Shown piece after piece: positions 1 to 7,325 of a DNA stretch of 53,809 nucleotides. A model generated the notes under the pieces. It was not told the DNA's origin, did no database searches, and worked only from the letters and a program-made list of their open reading frames with translations. The stretch is from Desulfonatronospira sp. (lineage in GTDB: Bacteria; Desulfobacterota; Desulfovibrionia; Desulfovibrionales; Desulfonatronovibrionaceae), in the NCBI GenBank assembly GCA_003551155.1, contig PUMA01000166.1:1-53809 (forward strand). Reading direction: 5' to 3'. The number at the start of each line of letters is the position of its first letter. Position 1 is the first letter of the stretch. Made by a program: the position numbers and the translations under genes.

Positions 1-324
1 AAAAGAGGTTTTCAGGCTTGACCCTGAAAACATTTGAAAAAGCATAAAGAGAACAGTGACTGCGGTTTGCACGCTGAAAAGAACGGGGTTCAGACGGCAG
101 GAGAGTATTGGGGTTCTAACCGGGCCTGCTCCGAGTCGCTGTTAAATGTTTAGAGCTCAAGCTCCGGGATTGCTGGACAGGTAGCAGATTCCAACAACCT
201 GCGCGGTCCTATCATCTCAAGGATAGATAGGCCCGCTTACAGGTCGGCTGATTGAAGTATGCTTTTACTGGTTTTTTCAAGGGCAGTCATTTATGCCCAT
301 AGGCTTAAGGTCCAACCAGGATAA
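1..324. other. Non-coding stretch at window edge
   Basis: No convincing gene is seen here. It holds a perfect 9-bp inverted repeat at 8-31 and a weaker one around 209-232 (CCTATC and GATAGATAGG arms). The remainder is the 3' side of the Nif11-domain gene, which ends at 325 on the minus strand. Short reading frames in this stretch have no ribosome binding site. Confidence 0.5.
8..31. terminator. Perfect 9-bp stem-loop
   Basis: GTTTTCAGG (8-16) and CCTGAAAAC (23-31) are perfect inverted repeats around a 6-nt loop. Read on the minus strand the hairpin is followed by CTCTTTT, a modest T-rich tail. It could end transcription from the Nif11 gene about 290 nt upstream, or belong to something beyond the window edge. 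The role is inferred from structure only. Confidence 0.35.
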
Positions 325-558
325 TCAGCCTCCCAGCCAGTTGCATGCTTCAGTGTGACAATGCAGGTTATCAATTTGTTCCTTGGTGAGTTCTTGTTTA
401 GCAGCAGCCAGTTCATCCTTGTTAAAACTGAAGCCCTCGGCCTTGGCCAGGTCAGAGTTGCAGAAATCCTCAATTTCCGGGTAGTTTGCAAGCTGTTTAG
501 CCAGGTTTTCATCTGACTGCACTCTTTGACAAAATTTTCTTGCGGAATCCAGGGACAT
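325..558 (-). CDS. Nif11-domain small protein (Nif11-like leader family)
   Basis: This 77-residue protein begins MSLDSARKFCQRVQSDE and contains the LAKAEGFSF block followed by a Glu/Leu-rich second helix (about residues 37-63). That layout is typical of the Nif11 family, found near nitrogen fixation genes and as leaders of RiPP precursors. It starts at ATG 558 with AAGGAG seven bases upstream, and a good promoter lies at 631-659. In Nif11-type RiPP precursors a Gly-Gly leader end precedes a core peptide. Here Gly-Gly are the last two residues, after a short segment with His, Cys, Trp (HCHTEACNW), so no core follows the GG. No RiPP-modifying enzyme sits beside it. Function is unknown: either a stand-alone Nif11 protein or an orphan precursor. 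Confidence 0.8.
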   Translation of the reverse strand: MSLDSARKFCQRVQSDENLAKQLANYPEIEDFCNSDLAKAEGFSFNKDELAAAKQELTKEQIDNLHCHTEACNWLGG

Positions 559-608
559 AGTGAATCTCCTTTGGGTTTAGTCTCATGACAAGACGGTTAA
601 AAAAAAAC

Positions 609-629
609 ATACTTAATTTTAATAAGTAT
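609..629. promoter_or_regulatory. Palindromic operator-like site at the Nif11 transcription start
   Basis: ATACTTA (609-615) and TAAGTAT (623-629) are perfect 7-bp inverted repeats separated by 7 bp. The site lies immediately downstream of the predicted -10 (631-636), where a repressor would block initiation. No cognate regulator is encoded in the window, so the operator role is inferred. The high A+T of the region means a chance palindrome is possible. Confidence 0.35.
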
Positions 630-630
630 A

Positions 631-659
631 ATTATTAATAATATAATTTTTCAAGTCAA
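631..659 (-). promoter_or_regulatory. Sigma70-type promoter of the Nif11 gene
   Basis: On the minus strand TTGACT (654-659) is followed after exactly 17 bp by AATAAT (631-636). These match the consensus at 5/6 positions in each box. The site is about 75 nt upstream of the Nif11 start, in a strongly A+T-rich tract. It is the best-looking promoter in this part of the window. Confidence 0.6.
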
Positions 660-1296
660 TAGGCAGTTGGGTTTTTTTACAGATATTTTTAAAAAGATTA
701 ATATCAACTGGTTATAACGAATTTGCTTTGTCCTGCGTGTGGATCTCTTGCAGCAAACTTGCCTGGAGTGTAGGGTGTTTGGCAGATTCGGAAGAATATG
801 AAGAAGAAGCCTGGACTTACTCCTGAACCCTGTCAGACAAAAACAGGAATCTTTAACAGTATTAACCACACTTTCAGCGTGGCAGGCAGAATGGAAATCG
901 GCCGGCTGGATCTTTACAAAAGCCATTGCCTGGTTTTTGAGTTTTTTGCAGCTGCGTCGGAGAGATATTCTGCAGAAGTCAGTTCTGCTCTGCCCAGATC
1001 TGGACTTAATATTCATTTAGATCCTGGTTTAATCTATTGACTTTTTCTGGCTCTGGGTGAAATATAAAAATATTTAATTCATGCAGCCTGTAAACCCATG
1101 GATCATTCTTACTGCAGGGTGTCCCGGCTTCCAGCAAAAAGGACCAGAGTATGGACCTGGATCCGGCAGCTCATGATCAGACAAGGTGGTATATCTTGTT
1201 CGCCTTGCAGGACGGGCAGGGTTTATCGGCTGTCCAGAGGGTCAAAAACAGATATTCAGCCATTAATAATGTTTAACCACATAAAGGAGGAGAATC
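660..1296. other. Long stretch without a supported gene
   Basis: About 640 nt separate the Nif11 promoter from the ferredoxin gene. Reading frames of 73-121 codons exist on both strands, but they lack ribosome binding sites, recognisable domains and coding-like composition. An AT-rich patch near 1058-1080 could carry the ferredoxin promoter, but no clear box pair was found. Confidence 0.4.
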
Positions 1297-1488
1297 ATGG
1301 GCAAAGTAGTGTACGTTGACCTGGATGAATGTACCGGCTGCGGTACATGTGAGGAACTCTGCCCCGAGGTCTTCAAGGTGGATGAAGAAACCGAGAAGGC
1401 CGTGGTGATCAAGCCCGAAGGAGCAGACTGCGTAGAGGAGTCCATTGACACCTGTCCGGACGAAGCTATTTCCTGGCAGGAGGAGTAA
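1297..1488 (+). CDS. [4Fe-4S] ferredoxin, Desulfovibrio type
   Basis: A 63-residue acidic low-potential electron carrier. The cluster motif C12-x2-C15-x2-C18 with the distal C53-P supplies four cysteine ligands for one [4Fe-4S] cluster. Two further cysteines, C22 and C45, occupy positions like those of the Cys18-Cys42 disulfide of Desulfovibrio gigas ferredoxin, so a structural disulfide is likely by homology. The last third is Asp/Glu rich. AAGGAGG precedes the ATG. The gene stands alone and is closed by a strong terminator at 1506-1541. It probably serves cytoplasmic oxidoreductases such as pyruvate:ferredoxin oxidoreductase. The partner is inferred. Confidence 0.93.
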   Translation: MGKVVYVDLDECTGCGTCEELCPEVFKVDEETEKAVVIKPEGADCVEESIDTCPDEAISWQEE

Positions 1489-1505
1489 AAGCAGTTTGAT
1501 TCTGC

Positions 1506-1541
1506 AAAGCCGGGCCTTTATAAAGGCCCGGCTTTCTTTAT
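1506..1541 (+). terminator. Rho-independent terminator after the ferredoxin gene
   Basis: A perfect 30-bp palindrome (1506-1535) has arms AAAGCCGGGCCTTTA and its complement, giving a GC-rich stem with a tetraloop, followed by CTTTATT. It lies 18 nt past the ferredoxin stop, so the ferredoxin transcript is most likely monocistronic. Confidence 0.85.
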
Positions 1542-1710
1542 TGGTTCTCCCGGAAGGGCGAAATCGCTGTCACCGGCAATACTTTTTCAATACGGGTCTT
1601 GCCCTGCATGGAGGGCTGTTTTATTAATTTAATTTAAAGCATCACTCGGGAAGTCCGGCCCACTTGCCGGCACTTTTTACACACCTTTAACCTTGTTTTG
1701 GAGGAAAATC

Positions 1711-1824
1711 ATGACAGTTGTGGGAGAAGTGTACAAATGCGATCTCTGTGGAAACGTGGTTGAAGTAAAAGAGGCAGGCGGCGGCGAACTGGTCTGCTGC
1801 GGCCAGCCCATGGTCAAGAAGTAA
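1711..1824 (+). CDS. Desulforedoxin (37 aa)
   Basis: A very short gene whose 37-residue product closely follows D. gigas desulforedoxin as I recall that sequence: [13 protein letters not shown], then a Gly-rich turn, then [12 protein letters not shown]10, C13 and the adjacent pair C29-C30 form the FeS4 rubredoxin-like site, which homodimerises in the known protein. The stop falls where free-standing desulforedoxin ends, so this is not a truncated desulfoferrodoxin, which would continue with a neelaredoxin domain. GGAGG lies 6 nt upstream of the ATG, and a stem-loop follows at 1837. Its role in redox or oxidative-stress electron transfer is inferred from the family. Confidence 0.92.
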   Translation: MTVVGEVYKCDLCGNVVEVKEAGGGELVCCGQPMVKK

Positions 1825-1836
1825 CCATATCAACAG

Positions 1837-1870
1837 GCAGGGTTCCGGCTCCCGCCGGGACCCTGCAGTT
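1837..1870 (+). terminator. Terminator-like hairpin after desulforedoxin
   Basis: GCAGGGTTCCGGC (1837-1849) pairs with GCCGGGACCCTGC (1854-1866) across a TCCC loop, with one G-U pair. The tail AGTTTC is only weakly T-rich. It is placed 12 nt after the desulforedoxin stop, as expected for a monocistronic gene. Confidence 0.65.
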
Positions 1871-2250
1871 TCATGCAAAACCTTTGCAGCTGTTTCCCAA
1901 ATTCTTTGGAATTCTGTGCTTCAGGTCGGCTCAGACTGTATAATCTTCAATAAATTATATCCGGTCCTGCTGTGTTTAACAGGAATCCGTGAACAAAGGT
2001 TCCTGGACACAACGAGTGGATCTTATGTCCAATCAGCCAAAATGCAGCTGAAGAGACTAAATGTAATGCGATAGTAATAATTTCACAGCCAACTTCGAGG
2101 AAGCGGGGGAAAATTTTCATTCCCAGATGCGCCTGCAAAAAGTCGAGAAATGAATAATTCAGAAATCAATGATCTACATAACTCCTTGTTTCTACTGCCT
2201 GCCCCGTTAAACAGACCGCAGGGTTCCGTCGCAGACGGGTTTAACTGGGG

Positions 2251-2278
2251 ACCTCTGACGTCTGACCTCTGACGTCTG
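2251..2278. repeat. Two exact tandem 14-mers
   Basis: ACCTCTGACGTCTG occurs twice head to tail (2251-2264 and 2265-2278) and runs directly into the hairpin at 2277-2308. Each unit contains the palindrome GACGTC. It could be a replication-slippage repeat, an operator pair for the trehalose operon or part of a larger repeat family. Its function is unknown. Confidence 0.7.
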
Positions 2279-2308
2279 TGACTGCAAAAATGACTTTTTG
2301 CAGTCACA
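2277..2308. repeat. Perfect 14-bp hairpin
   Basis: TGTGACTGCAAAAA (2277-2290) and its exact complement (2295-2308) flank a 4-nt loop TGAC. The A and T runs lie inside the stem, so it would resemble a terminator on either strand. It lies 120 nt upstream of glgX. Confidence 0.7.
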
Positions 2309-2427
2309 TCTTCCCATATGAGCAGACGTTTTTTCTGAAGGCCTGTTGACTATGCAGCTTATGCACAGTAGCCTTGAAATTGAAGGCTTTTGAGTCTTAT
2401 GGCGTATAACATTATAAACAGGGCGGG

Positions 2428-4536
2428 ATGCATATGAAGATTTGGCCGGGCACACCTTATCCCCTTGGGTCCACCTATGACGGTTCCGGAACCAATTTTT
2501 CCCTTTTTTCCAGCGTTGCCGAGAAGGTAGAGATCTGTCTCTTTGATATTGACGGCAGAGAGATCCATATTGAAATGCCAGAGGTGACCGGACACTGCTG
2601 GCATTGCTATCTTCCGGAGGTTGAGCCCGGACAGCGCTACGGCTACAGGGTTCACGGACCCTGGCAGCCGGAAAAGGGACACCGCTGCAATCCGGCCAAG
2701 CTGCTTTTAGATCCTTACGCCAAGGCAATAGAAGGGCAGATTCGCTGGGATGAAGCGGTTTTTTCCTATAATTTCAATGACGGCCCCGACAGCCGCAATG
2801 ACAACGACAGCGCTCCATTTGTTCCCCGCAGCGTAGTTCATCATCCGTACTTTGACTGGAGCGGGGATCAGCTCCTGCGGAGGCCCCTGCATGAAACCAT
2901 AATCTATGAAACCCACGTCAAGGGTTTTACCATTCGCCATCCTGGGATCCCTGAAAACCTTCGAGGCACATATGCCGGCCTGGGCCATCCTGCAGCTGTT
3001 GAGCACCTGAAAGAACTGGGGATTACTGCTGTGGAACTCATGCCCGTGCACCAGTTCATTCATGACAAACACCTGGTGGACAAGGGTCTGCGCAACTATT
3101 GGGGATACAATTCCCTGGGCTTTTTCTCGCCGCACAATGAATATGCTTCTGAACAGAGACCGGGAGCCCTGGTGGCCGAATTCAAGCATATGGTCAAGAA
3201 TCTGCACCAGGCAGGCATCGAGGTTATTCTGGATGTTGTCTACAATCACACCTGTGAAGGCAACCATCTGGGGCCGACTTTGTCCTTCAAGGGGATTGAC
3301 AACGCCTACTACTACCGGACCATGCCTGACGATCCCCGCTACTACATGGATTATACAGGCACCGGCAACAGCCTGCACATGCGCCCCCCCCATGTTCTGC
3401 AGCTGCTCATGGATTCTCTGCGCTACTGGGTTCAGGAGATGCACGTGGACGGTTTCAGGTTTGATCTGGCCTCCACCCTGGCCCGGGAGCTGCATGACGT
3501 GGACAAGCTCTCGGCCTTTTTTGATCTCATCCAGCAGGATCCGGTCATCAGCCAGGTCAAGCTCATTGCCGAACCCTGGGACGTGGGCGAAGGAGGCTAC
3601 CAGGTGGGCAATTTTCCGGCAGTCTGGTCCGAATGGAACGGCAAATACCGCGATTGTGTGCGTGATTTCTGGGCCGGAAGGGATCAGACCCTGGGCGAAT
3701 TCGCCTACCGCCTTACAGGCAGCTCGGATCTCTACGCCAGCGATTCCCGCCAGCCATTTGCCAGCATCAACTTTATAACCGCTCATGACGGGTTTACACT
3801 GCGTGACCTGGTATCCTACGACCATAAGCATAATGAGGCCAACAGCGAAGACAACAAAGACGGTCACGACCACGAAGGCTCCTGGAACTGCGGGGTGGAA
3901 GGACCCACCGACGACCCTGAGATCCTGGCCCTTCGTTCCAGGCAGCAGAGGAATTTCCTGTCCACCCTGGTCCTTTCCCAGGGAGTGCCCATGCTTTTGG
4001 GGGGCGATGAAATGGGCCGGACCCAGCAGGGCAACAACAACGCATATTGCCAGGACAATGAAATTTCCTGGTATGACTGGGATAATATGGACCAGGGACT
4101 TCTGGAGTTTACACGCAGGCTTACCCGATATTTTCACGATCATCCTGTGTTCAGGCGCAGACGCTGGTTTCATGGCCGGGAAATACACGGCCAGGAAATT
4201 ACGGACATTGCCTGGTTCACCCATACGGGAGAGCAGATGTCCGAGGAGGACTGGGGACAGGGGTTCGCCAAGTCCCTGGGAGTTTATTTAAACGGAGGAG
4301 CTATTCCCAATCCCCATCCCAGGGGGGAGCCGGTCACGGATGACAGCTTTTACCTTATCTTCAACGCCCACCACGAAGAACTAAGCTTTATCCTGCCCCC
4401 GGATACCTGGGGCGGGTCCTGGCGCAAAGAGCTGGACACCGCCCATGGCTGGATGGAACAGGAGGAGATTCTGGGAGCAGGGACTGAATTGACAGTGACC
4501 GCCCGCTCCATGGTGGTACTGCGTCATGTGGCCTGA
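2428..4536 (+). CDS. glgX: Glycogen debranching enzyme (GlgX/TreX type)
   Basis: A 702-residue GH13 isoamylase-type debranching enzyme that hydrolyses alpha-1,6 branches of glycogen and releases linear maltodextrins. An N-terminal carbohydrate-binding sandwich (about 1-130) precedes the (beta/alpha)8 barrel. Conserved region I DVVYNH is at 269-274. The nucleophile is D346 in DGFRFDLAS, the acid/base is E382 in AEPWD, and H453-D454 of region IV stabilise the transition state. Two in-frame ATGs lie at 2428 and 2434. The GGGCGGG tract favours 2434 by spacing. It overlaps treY by 11 nt, so here it most likely acts as the TreX partner that feeds TreY and TreZ. Confidence 0.93.
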   Translation: MHMKIWPGTPYPLGSTYDGSGTNFSLFSSVAEKVEICLFDIDGREIHIEMPEVTGHCWHCYLPEVEPGQRYGYRVHGPWQPEKGHRCNPAKLLLDPYAKAIEGQIRWDEAVFSYNFNDGPDSRNDNDSAPFVPRSVVHHPYFDWSGDQLLRRPLHETIIYETHVKGFTIRHPGIPENLRGTYAGLGHPAAVEHLKELGITAVELMPVHQFIHDKHLVDKGLRNYWGYNSLGFFSPHNEYASEQRPGALVAEFKHMVKNLHQAGIEVILDVVYNHTCEGNHLGPTLSFKGIDNAYYYRTMPDDPRYYMDYTGTGNSLHMRPPHVLQLLMDSLRYWVQEMHVDGFRFDLASTLARELHDVDKLSAFFDLIQQDPVISQVKLIAEPWDVGEGGYQVGNFPAVWSEWNGKYRDCVRDFWAGRDQTLGEFAYRLTGSSDLYASDSRQPFASINFITAHDGFTLRDLVSYDHKHNEANSEDNKDGHDHEGSWNCGVEGPTDDPEILALRSRQQRNFLSTLVLSQGVPMLLGGDEMGRTQQGNNNAYCQDNEISWYDWDNMDQGLLEFTRRLTRYFHDHPVFRRRRWFHGREIHGQEITDIAWFTHTGEQMSEEDWGQGFAKSLGVYLNGGAIPNPHPRGEPVTDDSFYLIFNAHHEELSFILPPDTWGGSWRKELDTAHGWMEQEEILGAGTELTVTARSMVVLRHVA

Positions 4537-7198
4537 ACCGGAGGCGACATACAGGCTTCAGCTGCGTCCCGGTTTCGGGTTTGCAGACGCATCTGAAGTC
4601 ATTCCCTACCTGGCTGCGCTGGGAATAACCCACCTGTACTGCTCACCTTATCTGCAGGCCGCTGCCGGCAGCGCCCACGGCTATGACGTGGTGGATCCTA
4701 CCAGGGTAAATACCGAACTGGGGGGTCAAAAGGAACACCAGAGAATGCTGCTGGCCCTGAAAGATGCCGGGCTGGGTCAGGTCCTGGACCTTGTGCCCAA
4801 CCATATGGCCATTACAGGACAGGAGAATCCGTGGTGGTGGGATGTCCTGGAAAACGGACCCTCAAGTCCGTATGCTTCTTTTTTTGACGTGGACTGGGAA
4901 GCTTCCGAGGAACGCTGGCCCAACAAAGTCCTGCTGCCGGTGCTGGGAAATCATTACGGCCGGGTGCTGGAGGCGGGGGAACTGCGCCTGGCTTATGAAC
5001 AGTACAGGTTCATCCTCAATTATTACGACCAGAGCTTTCCCGTGGACTATTCCAGCCTGTCTTTCCTGCTGGCCAGGGCCGCGGAGAACTGCGGGTCAGA
5101 TCTGCTGGGGTTTATTGCTGATGCATGTGCCGGCCTGCCCAGGCCCACTGTAACCAAACGCAAAGGGGTGAAGCGCCGTCACCGGGATAAGACAGTCATC
5201 GGGCAGCTCCTGGCCGGGCTTTACAGCCAGGCTGGTTCCAGGTCGGCCATTGAAGCTGAAGTCAAAAGGATCAACCAGGACCTGGACGCCCTGGACCGGC
5301 TCATTGAAGACCAGAACTACCGTTTGGCCTGGTGGCGGACTGCTCATCGAGACCTGGGTTACCGGCGTTTTTTTGACATCAATACCCTGGTGGGACTGCA
5401 GGTGGAGGATGAAGAGGTCTTTGCCGCCACCCATGCGCTGCCTCTGGGCTGGGTCCAGGAGGGCAGCGTCCAGGGTCTCAGAATAGACCATCCGGACGGG
5501 CTGCGTGATCCGGCCGGTTATTTCAGTCGTCTTCGGGAAAAATGCCCCAGTGCCTGGATACTGGTGGAAAAGATCCTGGAGCCGGGTGAGGAACTGCCCC
5601 GGGACTGGCCAGTGCAGGGCACCACAGGTTATGATTTTTTGAACCTGGTGGGCGGTTTGTTTGTGGACCAGTCCAAAGAGGAGATCCTGACCGATTTCTA
5701 TGCCGAGTTTACAGGTCAGGCTGACGACTTTGAAACTCTGGTCAGGAAGTGCAACCGACAGGTCATAAGAGATTTGCTGGGCAGCGAACTCAACCGCCTG
5801 ACCTCCCTTTTTGTGGCTGTCTGCGAAAAACACCGCAGGCACCGCGACTATACGCGCCACGAACTGCAGGAGGCCCTGCTCCGGGTGGGGGCTAATTTCC
5901 CTGTATATCGCAGTTACGTCCGGGCCGCCCAGGACGAAAACAAGGTAAATAATCCGGTGGCCAGCGACTCAGACAGAAGCTGGGTGCAGCAGGCGGTAGC
6001 CCTGGTTGGTGAAGAATCTCCTGATCTGGATCCGGAGCTGTTGATTTTTTTGAAAAAAATTCTGCTCCTGGAGATTGATGGCATTCTTGAAGGGGAGCTG
6101 GCCATGCGCTTTCAGCAGTTTACTGCGCCGGTCATGGCCAAGGGGGTGGAGGACACCGCCTTTTACCGCTACAACCGCCTGCTCTGCCTCAATGAGGTGG
6201 GAGGAGATCCCGGCTGTTTCGGGGTATCTCTGGAGGAGTTTCACCGTCAGGGTGAACTGGCCTGGAAGCAGCGTCCCTTGAGCCTTCTGGCCGGGTCCAC
6301 CCATGACACAAAGCGCAGCGAGGATGTGCGGGCCAGACTGGCCCTGCTCTCAGAGATTCCTGAAAAATGGCGTAATAAGGTCCTGGCCTGGTCAGAGCTG
6401 AACAGAAAACATAAAACAGGCGACTGGCCGGAATCCAATACCGAGTATTTCATCTATCAGCCCCTGGCCGGTGCCTGGCCCATAAGCCCCGAGCGCCTTA
6501 AGACCTACCTGGAAAAGGCCATGCGCGAGGCCAAGGAGCATACTTCCTGGACCAGGCCGGATGTGGCTTATGAACAGGCAGTGCAGAGATTTGCCCGGGC
6601 CGTTCTGGAGGATGACCGGTTCTGCCGGGAGATGGAGGATTTTCTTGAACCTTTAATCCCGGCCGGCCGCGTGAACTCCCTGTCTCAGACCCTTATAAGG
6701 CTTACTTTCCCAGGGGTGCCGGACATCTACCAGGGCTGTGAACTGTGGGACATGAGCCTGGTGGACCCGGACAACCGCCGCCCAGTGGACTTTGTTCAGC
6801 GCCGAAGACTTCTGGCTGATCTTCCGGGTACAGGGGTACACGAGATTATGGACCGCATGGATGAAGGCCTGCCCAAAATGTGGCTTGTATGGCAGGCTCT
6901 GCATCTGCGCCGGAGCCGTCCCGAGGCTTTTGGTATCCAGGGAGACTATTATCCTGTATACGCGGCCGGGGAAAAGGCTCAGCACGTGGTGGCTTTCCTG
7001 CGCGGAGGCCAGGTGCTGACTGTTGCTCCCCGCCTGGTGCTGGAGCTTGGGAACGACTGGGAGGATAATGTTCTGGACCTGCCTCCGGGGGACTGGAAGA
7101 ATACTTTGACCGGTGAAGTTCTTGCAGGAGGCAGAAATAATATCAACCAGCTTCTGGGAAGGTTTCCGGTTGCTCTGCTTGCCAGAGGAACACGCTGA
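4526..7198 (+). CDS. treY: Malto-oligosyltrehalose synthase
   Basis: An 890-residue GH13 enzyme that isomerises the reducing-end alpha-1,4 bond of a maltodextrin to the alpha-1,1 bond of trehalose. The family block HGYDVVDPTRVN is near residues 51-62, region I DLVPNHM at 88-94, the nucleophile D321 in GLRIDHPDGL, and the acid/base E348 in WILVEKILE. The long insertion between regions I and II is normal for TreY and separates it from ordinary amylases. The ATG lies inside the last codons of glgX (11-nt overlap), which implies translational coupling. The terminally modified product is the substrate of TreZ, encoded next. Confidence 0.95.
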   Translation: MWPEPEATYRLQLRPGFGFADASEVIPYLAALGITHLYCSPYLQAAAGSAHGYDVVDPTRVNTELGGQKEHQRMLLALKDAGLGQVLDLVPNHMAITGQENPWWWDVLENGPSSPYASFFDVDWEASEERWPNKVLLPVLGNHYGRVLEAGELRLAYEQYRFILNYYDQSFPVDYSSLSFLLARAAENCGSDLLGFIADACAGLPRPTVTKRKGVKRRHRDKTVIGQLLAGLYSQAGSRSAIEAEVKRINQDLDALDRLIEDQNYRLAWWRTAHRDLGYRRFFDINTLVGLQVEDEEVFAATHALPLGWVQEGSVQGLRIDHPDGLRDPAGYFSRLREKCPSAWILVEKILEPGEELPRDWPVQGTTGYDFLNLVGGLFVDQSKEEILTDFYAEFTGQADDFETLVRKCNRQVIRDLLGSELNRLTSLFVAVCEKHRRHRDYTRHELQEALLRVGANFPVYRSYVRAAQDENKVNNPVASDSDRSWVQQAVALVGEESPDLDPELLIFLKKILLLEIDGILEGELAMRFQQFTAPVMAKGVEDTAFYRYNRLLCLNEVGGDPGCFGVSLEEFHRQGELAWKQRPLSLLAGSTHDTKRSEDVRARLALLSEIPEKWRNKVLAWSELNRKHKTGDWPESNTEYFIYQPLAGAWPISPERLKTYLEKAMREAKEHTSWTRPDVAYEQAVQRFARAVLEDDRFCREMEDFLEPLIPAGRVNSLSQTLIRLTFPGVPDIYQGCELWDMSLVDPDNRRPVDFVQRRRLLADLPGTGVHEIMDRMDEGLPKMWLVWQALHLRRSRPEAFGIQGDYYPVYAAGEKAQHVVAFLRGGQVLTVAPRLVLELGNDWEDNVLDLPPGDWKNTLTGEVLAGGRNNINQLLGRFPVALLARGTR

Positions 7199-7325
7199 GC
7201 ATGGGAACCATGAAATGCGCGTGGCAGGATGCGCGGCTGGCAGAGAAAAAACAATAAAAACAAATCTTATAAGCATTGATTCATTTTTTTTTCCGTTTTG
7301 TGCAGACTTTTTGCAGGAAATCATC

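Larger units (their letters stand above)
1871..2427. other. Intergenic region upstream of the trehalose operon
   Basis: No gene is supported here; the frames present lack ribosome binding sites and domains. The stretch holds the tandem repeat and hairpin at 2251-2308 and presumably the promoter of the glgX-treT operon, which could not be assigned with confidence. Confidence 0.4.

Noticed and set aside
291-512. A 73-codon frame overlapping the Nif11 gene in another register
   Set aside because: The Nif11 frame has the ribosome binding site and domain; this one has neither.
651-1016. A 121-codon minus-strand frame before the ferredoxin gene
   Set aside because: It has no ribosome binding site, no domain, runs through the Nif11 promoter, and overlaps an equally open plus-strand frame.
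2707-4224. A 505-codon frame antisense to glgX
   Set aside because: It is a shadow of a strongly conserved GH13 gene in a GC-rich codon pattern; its sequence shows no domain.
5096-5860. A 254-codon frame antisense to treY
   Set aside because: This is a shadow frame only; treY has all its catalytic motifs across this span.
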